The notes below the pieces were generated by a model, which was not told the origin of the DNA, did no database searches, and saw nothing but the letters and a program-made list of their open reading frames with translations. A DNA stretch of 64,000 nt from Flavobacterium hydatis (GTDB lineage: Bacteria; Bacteroidota; Bacteroidia; Flavobacteriales; Flavobacteriaceae), in the NCBI RefSeq assembly GCF_000737695.1, contig NZ_JPRM01000028.1, forward strand, positions 1 through 64,000, written 5' to 3'. Made by a program: the position numbers and the translations under genes. Below are positions 50,895 through 60,433 of the stretch, piece after piece; the first letter of the stretch is position 1, and every line of letters begins with the position of its first letter.

Positions 50895-51452
50895 TTATTC
50901 TTTTCCGCCATCTAAGACATCTTGCCATTCTTTTAATTCTTTCCATTTTCCTTCATAAGCTAGTTTAGCTTGTCTAGCCCAAGTTCCAGGATTATGTATT
51001 GCGTAGTTTTCACCAGCATTATCTAGGATAGTTTGAGATTTTTCTGTTGGAGTTTCTGATAAAGCTAACCAGGTTTTGATTCCTGCCTGATGGTATAATT
51101 CTTCAATTTTAGGACCAATTCCTTCAATTACCTTCAAATCATCTTTCTTTACTTTCTTGCCAAATACAGTTGCTGCCAATGCAGCATCAAAAGGAATTTC
51201 TGGAATTGTAGTTTTACCCACAAATGATTGTGCAGATGCCGAAGCATTATTCAGCTTAGCTGCTAAATCGGCTTCAAGCGAAGATATTTTGGCAGTTAAG
51301 TTCTTAGTATTGGCTCTGCAAGCGTCTAAATCAGCTTGTAAAGAAAGCAAATCAGAATCGTTTCCTTTCGAAGCCATTTTTCCTATCAAGTAACCTAAAA
51401 TTCCACAGATTAACCCAACTAAAGCTGGTATTAAGATACAAGGTATATTCAT
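50895..51452 (-). CDS. Membrane-anchored helix-hairpin-helix protein
   Basis: The 185-residue protein has an N-terminal membrane helix (ILIPALVGLICGILGYLIG), a coiled coil (about 30-70, LQADLDACRANTKNLTAKISSLEADLAAKL) and a C-terminal HhH-like region (LKVIEGIGPKIEELYHQAGIKTWLALSE). The HhH segment resembles those in DUF4332 and related predicted DNA- or nucleic-acid-binding proteins. It follows the OmpA-like gene on the same strand after 21 bases, so the pair probably forms an operon. Function unknown. Confidence 0.7.
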   Translation of the reverse strand: MNIPCILIPALVGLICGILGYLIGKMASKGNDSDLLSLQADLDACRANTKNLTAKISSLEADLAAKLNNASASAQSFVGKTTIPEIPFDAALAATVFGKKVKKDDLKVIEGIGPKIEELYHQAGIKTWLALSETPTEKSQTILDNAGENYAIHNPGTWARQAKLAYEGKWKELKEWQDVLDGGKE

Positions 51453-51473
51453 AATGTTATTTTTTTGGATTAA

Positions 51474-52394
51474 TTATTTTATTGTAACTACAGTTCTACG
51501 ATTATTTGCTTTACCGTCGGCGGTTGCATTATCACCTACAGGCTCATCTGGTCCTTTTGATTGAGTTTCGATTTTACTACCATCAATACCATTTTTAGAC
51601 AAATAGTTTTTAGTAAAGTCAGCACGTTTTTGGCTTAACACAACATTCGATTCACGGTTTCCAACATTATCAGAATGCCCAACAACTAATAAAGCGCCAT
51701 CATTTACATGAAGAATGTAATATGTGATGTCTTTAATTTTCTGACGATCGGCAGCATTTAGATTATTATTAGATTTATTGGTATTAAAGTGAAGAACTAA
51801 AGGATCAGCATTTATTTTGGCTTTTAGAGCAGCAAAATCTTCGCCTCCTGTTTTTGTTGCAACCGAATCTGTCGAAGCATTAATTTCGAAAGAAACTGGA
51901 CCTAACAATGTATCTCCGCTTGTTTTCCAGCTATCGATTATTTCACCATTAGTATCAAATTTTCCAGCTGATAGCCCTTTTGATACAAAATAATTTTTAA
52001 CATCATTTGCCCTCGCTACACCAAGATTAGGGTACGTTGTAGTGTTCTTTTCATCCGTAGTCGCATATCCGGTTATAGTAACCTTTTGCTCAGGATTGGC
52101 CTCTAAGAAAGTTTTTAGTTTTTCGATACCAATATTAACGGAGTCTTTAACAGGCGTAATCACCGAAGCACTATTCTTCAGGAACTTCAGATTGTCGCTA
52201 CTGCGGTAGTCAATACCAGTACCATTAATTACAAAAGGAACAATCTCGGTGACCGTTTCTTTAATAACAACTACTTTTTCGATATCGTCTGCGGGTTCTT
52301 TCGTACAGCAATTGCAGCAAAATTTTAAATACAGAAATGTACCTAAGATAATTGTGACTACAATGCCTAAGAGATAAAGTGTTTTTTTAGACAT
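51474..52394 (-). CDS. Two-domain OmpA-family protein with Cys cluster
   Basis: The 306-residue protein has an N-terminal membrane helix (about 5-24) directly followed by KFCCNCCTKEP. Two OmpA-like regions follow: about 60-165 (KLKTFLEANPEQKVTITGYATTDEKNT) and about 195-306 (LVVGHSDNVGNRESNVVLSQKRADFTKNYL, NRRTVVTIK). The second is the clear peptidoglycan-binding domain with the usual Asp and Arg. The five-residue Cys cluster beside the membrane is unusual and could bind a metal or carry disulfides or lipid. It has a TAAATTTG -7 box (52419-52426). Confidence 0.82.
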   Translation of the reverse strand: MSKKTLYLLGIVVTIILGTFLYLKFCCNCCTKEPADDIEKVVVIKETVTEIVPFVINGTGIDYRSSDNLKFLKNSASVITPVKDSVNIGIEKLKTFLEANPEQKVTITGYATTDEKNTTTYPNLGVARANDVKNYFVSKGLSAGKFDTNGEIIDSWKTSGDTLLGPVSFEINASTDSVATKTGGEDFAALKAKINADPLVLHFNTNKSNNNLNAADRQKIKDITYYILHVNDGALLVVGHSDNVGNRESNVVLSQKRADFTKNYLSKNGIDGSKIETQSKGPDEPVGDNATADGKANNRRTVVTIK

Positions 52395-52418
52395 AATATT
52401 TATGAGTTAAAATTCTCT

Positions 52419-52426
52419 CAAATTTA
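52419..52426 (-). promoter_or_regulatory. -7 box for OmpA-like gene
   Basis: The coding strand reads TAAATTTG (TAnnTTTG), 24 bases before the start codon at 52394. Confidence 0.45.
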
Positions 52427-52609
52427 ACAAAAAAATAAATGCAAAACGTTACTAATCAGTTATTTTAATATTATTGTTAAAAATGACCGTTTTTTATGTT
52501 TAAGAATTTACTTACTTTTTAAAATTAACAATTAACTTGAATAATTGTAAGAAGAAAATCTTAATTCGCTAATTAATTAAAATGAGTAACTTGCTAACTG
52601 AATTTAGTT

Positions 52610-53095
52610 ATGGATATGATGGTCGAAATAGAAAGAAAATTTTTAGTTAAAACAACCGATTTTAAAGAGCAGGCTTTCGCCAAAAATCGAATTGCTCAGG
52701 GATATTTAAGCTCTGAACCAGCGCGAACAGTACGTGTGCGTATAAAAGGTACAAAAGGGTATATTACCATAAAAGGAATAGGAAGCGATAGTGGAATGTC
52801 ACGATTTGAATGGGAAAATGAAATTCCGCTAGACGAAGCACAAGAATTATTGAAATTGTGTGAGAAAGGTAAAATCGAGAAAACACGATTTGAAGTAAAA
52901 TCAGGAAATCATGTTTTTGAGGTAGATGAGTTTTATGGAGAAAACGAAGGATTGATAATTGCCGAAATCGAACTTGAATCGGAAACTGAGACATTTGATA
53001 AGCCAGATTGGTTGGGAGAAGAAGTAACCAGTGATCCAAGATATTATAATTCTTATTTAAGCAAGCACCCGTTCTCAGAATGGAATAAAGAATAG
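52610..53095 (+). CDS. CYTH domain protein
   Basis: The 161-residue protein has the CYTH signature EIERKFLV at the start, RTVRVRIKGTKGYITIKG and EVDEFYGENEGLIIAEIELESE, as in inorganic triphosphatases and class IV adenylate cyclases. Many bacterial members cleave tripolyphosphate. Starts at M1, M3 or M4 (52610-52619) are all possible. The ypdA gene begins 5 bases after its stop. Confidence 0.88.
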   Translation: MDMMVEIERKFLVKTTDFKEQAFAKNRIAQGYLSSEPARTVRVRIKGTKGYITIKGIGSDSGMSRFEWENEIPLDEAQELLKLCEKGKIEKTRFEVKSGNHVFEVDEFYGENEGLIIAEIELESETETFDKPDWLGEEVTSDPRYYNSYLSKHPFSEWNKE

Positions 53096-53100
53096 CATTT

Positions 53101-54073
53101 ATGGCAATCGAAGCATATGATTTGATTATAGTAGGAGGTGGACCAATAGGTTTAGCCTGCGCAATCGAAGCACAAAAGAAAAATTTAAAGTATTTAATTA
53201 TAGAAAAAGGAGCGATTGTAAATAGTATTTTCAATTATCCGCTGTATATGACTTTCTTTTCTACAGCCGAAAGACTAGAAATTGGAGATATTCCTTTTAA
53301 TTGTCTGGCTCCCAAGCCTGGTCGACAAGAAGCATTAGAGTATTATCGTAATATTCATCGTTATTTTTAACTTCTCCATTCATTTATTCGAAAATGTGAC
53401 CCAAGTTATCAAGCAAGAAAATTCGCTTTTTAAAATAACCACAAATAAGGCATTGTACGAAGCCAAGAATGTAATTATTGCTACAGGTTTTTATGATATT
53501 CCGATTTATATGAATGTAAAAGGGGAGGAATTACCACAAGTACGCCATTATTACAAAGAAGCGCATGAATATGCTTTTAGGAATGTTCTGGTTGTAGGTG
53601 CAAATAATTCGTCTGTAGATGCAGCTTTAGAATGTTGGCGAAAAGGAGCTAACGTTACAATGGTTATTCGCAAAAGCGAAATAAACAATCGCGTAAAATA
53701 TTGGGTTAAGCCAGATATCGAGAATAGGATAGCCGAAGGAAGTATAAAAGCTTATTTTGAATCGAATATTACTGAAATTCGTGAGAATGAAGTAGAAATC
53801 GAGACTCCAAACGGAAAAATAACCATCGAAAATGATTTTGTCTTAGCTCTTACAGGTTATAAACCAGATTTGACATTTCTCGAAAAAATGGGAATCCAAT
53901 TATCTGATGACGAAAGAAAAGTACCAAAATATAATCCTGAAACGATGGAAACCAATGTAGCAGGATTATTTTTGGCAGGTGTAGTTTGTGGCGGAATGGA
54001 AACCCATAAATGGTTTATTGAGAATTCACGCGTTCACGCCAATCTGATTGTAGATTGTATTACTTCAAAATAG
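53101..54073 (+). pseudogene. ypdA: YpdA-type bacillithiol disulfide reductase, frameshifted
   Basis: The first reading frame (53101-53370) encodes the FAD/NAD(P) domain start AYDLIIVGGGPIGLACAIEA and ends EYYRNIHRYF at a TAA. The other frame (from about 53368 to 54073) continues without a gap: FNFSIHLFENVTQVIKQEN, then a second Rossmann motif VLVVGANNSSVDAALECW and the C-terminal LTGYKPDLTFLEKMGI. Removing one T from the T5 run at 53364-53368 restores a single frame of about 323 codons, the usual YpdA length. This is either a single-base insertion, a sequencing error, or a slippage site. All catalytic blocks remain. Confidence 0.8.
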
Positions 54074-54078
54074 AAAAA

Positions 54079-54217
54079 GTTTGCCACGGATTTACTTCGT
54101 CTGTTCGATTTTTAGTCTTTGGTCACAAAAAAAATAATCTGAATTTTGAAATGGAAATTTCAAAATTCAGATTTTATCTTATTTAATTTGTGTGAATCAG
54201 TGCAATTAGTGGCAAAA
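54079..54217. repeat. TTTGCCAC / GTGGCAAA outer inverted repeat
   Basis: GTTTGCCAC near 54079 and TAGTGGCAAAAA near 54208 are inverted arms that enclose the strong terminator. The inner flanks (GGATTTACTTCG, TGTGAATCAGTGCAATT) look like a degenerate dispersed repeat. Confidence 0.5.
54136..54173. terminator. Bidirectional terminator between ypdA and SelO genes
   Basis: A 17-bp perfect stem, AATCTGAATTTTGAAAT with its complement, closes a GGAA loop, with A-rich and T-rich flanks. It lies between convergent genes. Confidence 0.9.
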
Positions 54218-54222
54218 AACAA

Positions 54223-55794
54223 CTAAGAACTACAAGAAAGCATTGAGCAGCCTACTTTGTCTCTTGCCCAATCTGGTCGTTTAGCAAACCATTTTTCGTA
54301 TTCAGGTTGCTCATCATAAGGATTTTTGAGTAATAGATATAATTCATCTACTAAAGAATAATCGCCTTCATCAGCAGCATCAATGCTTAGTTGAGCCATA
54401 TAATTACGCAAAACATATTTAGGATTTACCATGTTTTGGCTTGCTGCACGTTCTTCATCAGATGTTTTTTCAGTATTTAAACGAGTTAAATAGTCGGTGA
54501 ACCATTCTAACCAAGTATTTAAAACAGCATCTTTAATCTCTTCAGGTTTATAAAAAGCATCTTGAATACTCGCAAATGCTTCTTCTGCAGTTTGTTCTTT
54601 TTTGATTTTGTTTAAATTTCTAAAAAAGATAGTCATATCTGTTTCAGATAATTGTAAGTTGGTTTCTAAATCAGAAATAATCTTATCATCAGTTTCTTTA
54701 GATGTAGAAATTCCTAATTTGCTTAACATCATTTCTTTATATTCTTCATCAAATACATCAGAGAACGATTCTAAAATGCTCTCTAAACCTTCAGCTTCAT
54801 TGATTAAAGGATATAATGCATTTGCTAATTGAAATAGATTCCACTTAGCAACATTAGCCTGATTACCAAAACGGTATCGTTTATGTTGATTGTCGGTCGT
54901 ATTAGGCGTCCAGTTTGGATCATAATCTTCTAGCCACCCATAAGGGCCAAAATCTATTGTTAAGCCGTGAATCGACATATTATCGGTATTCATAACTCCG
55001 TGTACAAAACCCACACGTTGCCAATCTAGAATCATTTTACGAGTTTTATCGGCTACAGCTTTAAAAAATTGGATGTACGTTTTTTTATCATCCACTTCTT
55101 GTATTTCAGGATAATAATATTTGATGGTATAATCGGTAAGTGATTTAAGATTTTTAAGTTCATTACGCGCTGTAAGCATCTCAAAACTTCCAAAACGGAT
55201 AAATGATGGCGCCACACGACATACAATAGCCCCTTTTTCGTAAGCAGGATTACCATTATACAGTTTATCACGCAATACTTCGTCGCCAGATAAGATTAAA
55301 GCAAGAGAGCGTGTGGTAGGAACTCCTAAATAAAACATAGCTTCGCTACACAAGTGTTCTCGTATTGAGGAACGTAAAACGGCTAAACCATCGGCAGTTC
55401 TCGAATAAGGTGTTTTTCCAGCTCCTTTAAGCTGTAAAGTATAAAACTGGTCATTATGTTCAATCTCAGTTAAATTAATGGCTCTACCGTCTCCTAATTG
55501 CCCCGCCCAATTCCCAAATTGGTGTCCTGCATAACACATGGCATATGGATGCATGGTTGGCAAAACTTCTTTGCCCGAAAAAACATTCAGGAAAGATTCC
55601 GATTGAGTATCTTTTGGCGAAAGCCCAATTAACTCAGCTACAGCTTCAGAAGCGTGAATTAATTTAGGTTCAGCAGGAATTCGTGGGTTTACATAAGAGA
55701 AACAAGTATTTAAAACCTGCCTTATTTCGTTAGTATTTAGTGGATCCTCAGGTAATTCGGCTGTAAACCGATTATGTATGTTTAATTTTTTCAT
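54223..55794 (-). CDS. selO: SelO-type protein adenylyltransferase (YdiU family)
   Basis: The 523-residue protein has the SelO pseudokinase blocks: GHQFGNWAGQLGDGRAI, LKGAGKTPYSRTADGLAVLRSS, GVMNTDNMSIHGLTIDFGPYGWLEDY and the C-terminal CSMLSCSS, where C-x-x-x-x-C replaces the selenocysteine of eukaryotic SelO. SelO transfers AMP to protein hydroxyls, linked to redox stress. The neighbouring msrA 36 bases upstream on the same strand also points to oxidative stress. Confidence 0.92.
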   Translation of the reverse strand: MKKLNIHNRFTAELPEDPLNTNEIRQVLNTCFSYVNPRIPAEPKLIHASEAVAELIGLSPKDTQSESFLNVFSGKEVLPTMHPYAMCYAGHQFGNWAGQLGDGRAINLTEIEHNDQFYTLQLKGAGKTPYSRTADGLAVLRSSIREHLCSEAMFYLGVPTTRSLALILSGDEVLRDKLYNGNPAYEKGAIVCRVAPSFIRFGSFEMLTARNELKNLKSLTDYTIKYYYPEIQEVDDKKTYIQFFKAVADKTRKMILDWQRVGFVHGVMNTDNMSIHGLTIDFGPYGWLEDYDPNWTPNTTDNQHKRYRFGNQANVAKWNLFQLANALYPLINEAEGLESILESFSDVFDEEYKEMMLSKLGISTSKETDDKIISDLETNLQLSETDMTIFFRNLNKIKKEQTAEEAFASIQDAFYKPEEIKDAVLNTWLEWFTDYLTRLNTEKTSDEERAASQNMVNPKYVLRNYMAQLSIDAADEGDYSLVDELYLLLKNPYDEQPEYEKWFAKRPDWARDKVGCSMLSCSS

Positions 55795-55830
55795 TTTAAT
55801 TCAATTTCAATAACAGTAATACGTGCTTGT

Positions 55831-56361
55831 TTATGCGAGTTTATCGGCATACATTTTTCTTAATTTTTGCACTTTAGGATCGATTACCATTCGGCAATAA
55901 CCAGCTTCCTGATTATTGTTGTAATAATTTTGGTGATCTGCTTCGGCTTCATAAAACACTTCAAAAGGTTTTAATTCGGTTACGATTGGATCAGCATAAA
56001 GCGGTTTTACAGCTTCAAGAACTTGCTCTGCAATAGCTTTTTGTTCTTCATTATGATATAAAATGATAGAGCGGTATTGTGTCCCTCTGTCAGCTCCTTG
56101 TTGGTTTAATGTCGTTGGGTCATGACTTGTCATAAAAATGGCAATTAAGTCATGGTACGAAATGATTTCTGGGTCAAAAGTTACCTGTACCACTTCGGCA
56201 TGTCCTGTTCTTCCTGTACAAACCTCACGATAAGCAGGATTTTTTATGTGACCATCGGCATAGCCCGATTTTATTGATATTATCCCCTTTAGGCGTTGAA
56301 TAACTGCTTCGATACACCAGAAACAGCCACCTCCGAAAGTAGCTATAGATAAGTTTTTCAT
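55831..56361 (-). CDS. msrA: Peptide-methionine (S)-S-oxide reductase
   Basis: The 176-residue protein has the MsrA active site GGCFWC (C13, C16), GYADGHIKNPAYREVC, GHAEVVQVTFDP, DPTTLNQQGADRGTQYRS and the late FYEAEADHQNYYNNN. It reduces methionine-S-sulfoxide in proteins. It probably shares a transcript with selO downstream. Confidence 0.94.
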   Translation of the reverse strand: MKNLSIATFGGGCFWCIEAVIQRLKGIISIKSGYADGHIKNPAYREVCTGRTGHAEVVQVTFDPEIISYHDLIAIFMTSHDPTTLNQQGADRGTQYRSIILYHNEEQKAIAEQVLEAVKPLYADPIVTELKPFEVFYEAEADHQNYYNNNQEAGYCRMVIDPKVQKLRKMYADKLA

Positions 56362-56557
56362 AATATATAATTTAAATAATTATTGTTCTTTCGTTGATAA
56401 TGAGTAAGATATTCAAAATAGATACTCAAAATTAATTCTAATTTGTTGGTTTTGCTAAAAAGAAACCTGTTTATGAGGTGTTTATTTAAAAATAACAGAA
56501 ATTGTAGTACAGTTTTTACTTAAGTATTAACAAATTCACAATTATATAAAAAATATA

Positions 56558-56565
56558 TACCTTTG
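56558..56565 (+). promoter_or_regulatory. -7 box for class V aminotransferase gene
   Basis: TACCTTTG matches TAnnTTTG, 18 bases before the ATG at 56584. It overlaps an in-frame TTG at 56563, which therefore is not the start codon. Confidence 0.45.
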
Positions 56566-56583
56566 TCATCAAATCAGTTTATA

Positions 56584-58071
56584 ATGAATATCAAAAACAA
56601 TACCACGGCTTTAGAAGCTTATTTCCAAGATTTTCGAAAAAATATCATTGGAATCGACCAGGAATTTACCTCTCCTTATGGTAAAAAACAGATAATTTAT
56701 ACCGATTGGACTGCCAGCGGACGATTATATAGACCGATTGAAGAGAAAATTATAAACCAATTTGGACCTTTTGTCGCAAATACGCATACGGAGACCACTG
56801 TGTCAGGTACTGCCATGACAAAAGCGTACCATCATGCCAGAAATATCATTAAACGTCATGTCAATGCCAATCAAGATGATATTTTAATTACTGATGGAAC
56901 AGGAATGACTGGCGTTGTTAATAAATTTCAGCGTATTTTGGGCTTAAAAATTCCAGAAAACCTAAAAGATTTTACAACAATTCCAGCCGATAAAAAACCA
57001 GTTGTTTTTATATCACATATGGAGCACCACTCAAACCAAACGAGCTGGTTAGAAACCATTGCTGATGTTGAGATTATTCCTGCTTGCGAAAAAGGACTTT
57101 TTAGCCTTGAAAAATTAGAAATTTTATTAGATAAATATAAAGATAGAGCTTACAAAATAGCTTCGATTACTTCTTGTTCTAACGTAACAGGGATAAAAAC
57201 TCCATATTATGAAGCTGCTAAATTAATGCACCAACATAATGGGGTTTGTTTTGTAGATTTTGCGTGCTCTGGACCTTATGTAAAGATAAATATGCACCCA
57301 GAAGATCCAGAAGCGTATTTGGATGCGATTTTCTTTTCTCCGCATAAATTTTTAGGAGGCCCTGGAACATCGGGAGTTTTAATTTTTAATAAAAAGTTAT
57401 ACAAAAATATGATTCCAGATTGTCCTGGAGGAGGAACCGTAAGTTGGACAAATCCTTGGGGGGAGCATAAATACATCGATAATATCGAAGATCGTGAAGA
57501 TGGTGGAACTCCGGGCTTTTTGCAAGTAATTAAAACAGCTTTGGCAATTGAGTTAAAAGAACAAATGGGTGTAGATAATATGCTACAACGTGAGCATGAA
57601 ATCGTAGATTTTGTGTTTGATGAATTAAATGATATTCCGAATATAAAAATCTTGGCAGGGCAACATCAGGAACGTTTAGGAGTAATTTCGTTTTTTATTG
57701 AAGACTTACATTTTAACTTAGGTGTAAAAATATTAAATGACAGATTCGGAATCCAAACAAGAGGAGGTTGTAGTTGTGCGGGTACATACGGACACTTCTT
57801 GTTGCACGTTGACCAGGAAACATCTAGTAAATTGATTGATCAAATTACGATTGGAGATTTAATACGTAAACCAGGATGGATAAGAATGTCTATACATCCT
57901 ACAACTACTAATGAGGAGATTGCTTTTGTTTGCGAAAGCATTAAAGAATTAGCCAAAAACCATAAAGAATGGGCTCTGGATTACCAATACAACAAAGAAA
58001 CCAACGAATTTGTACATGAAAATGTAAATACATTCGAAGACGAACTTGTCGCAGGTTGGTTTGCATCATAA
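56584..58071 (+). CDS. Class V aminotransferase / cysteine desulfurase-like PLP enzyme
   Basis: With the start at MNIKNNTTALEAYF the protein has 495 residues. PLP-enzyme features include TDWTASGRLYRPIEE, HTETTVSGTAMT, HMEHHSNQTSWLE, VCFVDFACSGP, the lysine motif SPHKFLGGPGTSG, and TRGGCSCAGTYGH. It is longer than SufS or IscS (about 400), with an extra C-terminal region (about 420-495). It may act on a cysteine-like or other amino acid substrate. No Suf/Isc genes are near, so it is not placed in Fe-S assembly. Confidence 0.85.
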   Translation: MNIKNNTTALEAYFQDFRKNIIGIDQEFTSPYGKKQIIYTDWTASGRLYRPIEEKIINQFGPFVANTHTETTVSGTAMTKAYHHARNIIKRHVNANQDDILITDGTGMTGVVNKFQRILGLKIPENLKDFTTIPADKKPVVFISHMEHHSNQTSWLETIADVEIIPACEKGLFSLEKLEILLDKYKDRAYKIASITSCSNVTGIKTPYYEAAKLMHQHNGVCFVDFACSGPYVKINMHPEDPEAYLDAIFFSPHKFLGGPGTSGVLIFNKKLYKNMIPDCPGGGTVSWTNPWGEHKYIDNIEDREDGGTPGFLQVIKTALAIELKEQMGVDNMLQREHEIVDFVFDELNDIPNIKILAGQHQERLGVISFFIEDLHFNLGVKILNDRFGIQTRGGCSCAGTYGHFLLHVDQETSSKLIDQITIGDLIRKPGWIRMSIHPTTTNEEIAFVCESIKELAKNHKEWALDYQYNKETNEFVHENVNTFEDELVAGWFAS

Positions 58072-58079
58072 AACAAAAA

Positions 58080-58110
58080 AATAGCTTCAATTGAAGCTAT
58101 TTTTTTTTGA
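58080..58110 (+). terminator. Terminator after class V aminotransferase gene
   Basis: AATAGCTTCAA and TTGAAGCTATT form a tight palindromic stem followed by a long T-run, 9 bases past the stop codon. Confidence 0.85.
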
Positions 58111-58141
58111 TTTTTTTTAAACCCTTAAGAAATTTAGAAAA

Positions 58142-58768
58142 TTAAGTTTCGGTTATTTTCCAATGAGTACATTGTATTCCTTTTGGTATTGCGATTCCGT
58201 TAAAATAATTTGTTAGCCCACAAAATATTATTACAGTTAATATCATTCCAAAAATCAAGATCGCTATTGATTGTTTATGGGGAGAAATCCCGAAAACGGA
58301 TTGCTTCATCTTTTTGTTGTGCACAGAAGCAATATGTCCGAAAAAGGAAAGAATTGCAAGCGCATAGTAAGGAATAAAAAACAAGTTGTAAGGAAAAGTA
58401 TTTAATCCCGCTACGCCATAATAAAAATTTGTATCAAGGTTTAAAATAAGTCTTCCGATAAAAATGGCACTTAAATGAATTATAAAAAAGATAGCTAGGT
58501 ATAATCCTGACCAAATCTGAATTTTTTCAAAATTACTGGTTGCTATTTTTCGATTTATTTTGAAAAGCTTAAGCCCTGAAAAAATTTGAACAAATACAGC
58601 TAACAGCAAAATGGATTCAATGATAATATTTCGATAAAAAAGGCGCAAAGTATTCATTATCTCAATGTGCTTTTCTGCTCCTAAAATGCTCCAAGTGTGA
58701 TTAAATAAATGTAATCCAATAAAAACTGTTATTATAAGTCCAGATACGTAGTGTAATTTTTTAATCAT
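58142..58768 (-). CDS. Membrane protein resembling a succinate-dehydrogenase/b-type cytochrome subunit
   Basis: The 208-residue protein has five hydrophobic helices. Conserved-looking histidines fall inside helices (LHYVSGLIITVFIGLHLFNHTW, LAIFFIIHLSAIF, FFGHIASVHNKK), a pattern seen in diheme cytochrome b subunits. No partner gene is adjacent. The function is unknown; haem binding is inference from the histidine placement. Confidence 0.5.
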   Translation of the reverse strand: MIKKLHYVSGLIITVFIGLHLFNHTWSILGAEKHIEIMNTLRLFYRNIIIESILLLAVFVQIFSGLKLFKINRKIATSNFEKIQIWSGLYLAIFFIIHLSAIFIGRLILNLDTNFYYGVAGLNTFPYNLFFIPYYALAILSFFGHIASVHNKKMKQSVFGISPHKQSIAILIFGMILTVIIFCGLTNYFNGIAIPKGIQCTHWKITET

Positions 58769-58904
58769 ACATTATGTTTTATTTTCAGTTGTCGAATAAT
58801 AAATAACAGAACTTTTTTTTACCATTAAGAGATTAAGAAAAATTAAGCTTTTGTTATTTTGTGGAGCTTAATATCTTAATGGTTTAATGTTTTTTTTTTA
58901 ATTA

Positions 58905-59372
58905 TCAACCATCAACCATAGAAACATCGTCTAACAATCGGCGGTGATAGTTTATTTGTCCTAAATGATAGGCGAGGTGAGTGGTAAGATGTGTGAGGAT
59001 AAAATCTGTAGAGTTTTTACCTTCAAAAACAAATACAGGAAATTCCTGTTCTAAATCTTTCTCAGATAAATTGCTTAAAGCAGTATCAACAACTACAATC
59101 GTTGCTTCAATTTTGGTAATTAATTCAGCTCTAGGGATGTTTTTTAGGGAAAACTCCAATTCACGATGCCTTATGTAACCAGAATCGCCTAATGCAGCGC
59201 CTATATACGTGTTTAAATTACCGATTAGGTGCAAGCACAGATTACCTCCCGAATTTAAAATTTGTTCGCTTACAAGCCAAATTTTAGCTTCGTTTTGATA
59301 AGACTCTATTTCGAGTTTTAATTTATTAAGATCCCGATTAAAGAGAGTTCTTAATGTCTCGAGATGTGCCAT
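58905..59372 (-). CDS. DinB-like / DUF1572 protein
   Basis: The 155-residue helical protein has the four-helix DinB-type pattern: LFNRDLNKLKLEIESY, LCLHLIGNLNTYIGAAL and LTHLTTHLAYHLGQINYHRRLL, with three histidines that could bind a metal. Its start overlaps the stop of the SnoaL-like gene by one base. Function unknown; related proteins include thiol-dependent transferases. Confidence 0.7.
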   Translation of the reverse strand: MAHLETLRTLFNRDLNKLKLEIESYQNEAKIWLVSEQILNSGGNLCLHLIGNLNTYIGAALGDSGYIRHRELEFSLKNIPRAELITKIEATIVVVDTALSNLSEKDLEQEFPVFVFEGKNSTDFILTHLTTHLAYHLGQINYHRRLLDDVSMVDG

Positions 59373-59842
59373 TATTTTTTAGTTTGATAATTATGAAGTG
59401 ATAATAAGGCTTGTTCTTGTATTTTTTTCTGAAAAAAACCTGTCCAACCCAATAAATAACCTGTAATACCGAATGCTTGTTTCGACCATTTCCAGACATC
59501 AAACGTATCAGTGTGTTTAATAATTAATCCGTCTTGAAACTGAAATTCGGCAAAAACATGATTAACAACCTTTCTGTTTGTTTTGCTAAAGTTATAAGTA
59601 GCAATCCAATGCGCAGAACCTACAAAGTCATCGGCTTTTACATCCGAGAATTCTATTTTTATATTTCCTTTGCTTTTTTTAAGTAGCATTTCCCACATTG
59701 CAGTAACCTGACCTTCTTTTAATAAACCAAAAGCGGGATCACGAAATTGTACCTTAGGATGGTAACATTCGCTCATTTTGGCTGCGTCGGCATTGCCAAA
59801 TGCAGTATAAAATTTCGTAATTAAGGCTTCGTTTGCAGTCAT
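59372..59842 (-). CDS. SnoaL/NTF2-like protein
   Basis: The 156-residue protein has the NTF2-like cone-shaped fold pattern: ALITKFYTAFGNADAAKMSECYHPKVQFRDPAFG, then MWEMLLKK, IEFSDVKADDF, WIATYNFSKTNRKVVNHVFAEFQFQDGLIIKHTDTFDVWKW. Such domains are found in ketosteroid-isomerase-like and polyketide-cyclase proteins; no substrate is suggested. It is coupled to the DinB-like gene by a one-base overlap. Confidence 0.75.
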   Translation of the reverse strand: MTANEALITKFYTAFGNADAAKMSECYHPKVQFRDPAFGLLKEGQVTAMWEMLLKKSKGNIKIEFSDVKADDFVGSAHWIATYNFSKTNRKVVNHVFAEFQFQDGLIIKHTDTFDVWKWSKQAFGITGYLLGWTGFFQKKIQEQALLSLHNYQTKK

Positions 59843-59902
59843 TTTTGATGTAATTAGAATATAAATGTACAGAATTATTGACTATTTACTCCAAAAATAA
59901 GC

Positions 59903-60427
59903 TTATAAACCTTGAATTTCTGTTGCAGTATCAAAGCTTTTCTTAGTTTTATCAAATTTGGTCGAAAAATATGACTTCTTATTTACGGCTGTAAAATTAC
60001 CAATTTGACTACTAAACTTATTTGCAGTTCCTGTTATGTTAAATCTAATAGATTGTATATCAGTTTTCTTTAGCTTATTCATTTCTATAGCCGAAAGATT
60101 GAAGTAATTTGCCGTTTTGTTTTCGGCAGCTTCATTATTTTTTTTATCAATACATACAATAATCGTATTGTCAGCCAAATAAATATAGGCAACGCCTGTA
60201 ATTTGTAATTTAGGATCTGTTGTAGCAACACTAATTTTTAAGAGACCTCCTGTTTCGGTTTTTGCAATTTGCACATTGGCTTCGCCAGATAAAGCATAAT
60301 TTTCGCAAATAAAATCCCAAGATTGTGTGGCTGGATATGTTTTTCCTTTAAAATTAAGCGACTCCTGAGCATTAACCAAAATGGATAAGAAAAAAAAGGG
60401 TAAAATCAGTAGTGTTTTAAAATTCAT
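59903..60427 (-). CDS. Secreted protein of unknown function
   Basis: The 174-residue protein has a signal peptide (LLILPFFFLSILVNAQ), then a beta-rich mature part (FKGKTYPATQSWDFICENYALSGEANVQIAKTETGGLLKISV). No family is recognised. It lies 6 bases after the lipoprotein gene on the same strand, so they are probably co-expressed. Confidence 0.6.
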   Translation of the reverse strand: MNFKTLLILPFFFLSILVNAQESLNFKGKTYPATQSWDFICENYALSGEANVQIAKTETGGLLKISVATTDPKLQITGVAYIYLADNTIIVCIDKKNNEAAENKTANYFNLSAIEMNKLKKTDIQSIRFNITGTANKFSSQIGNFTAVNKKSYFSTKFDKTKKSFDTATEIQGL

Positions 60428-60433
60428 AAGGCT

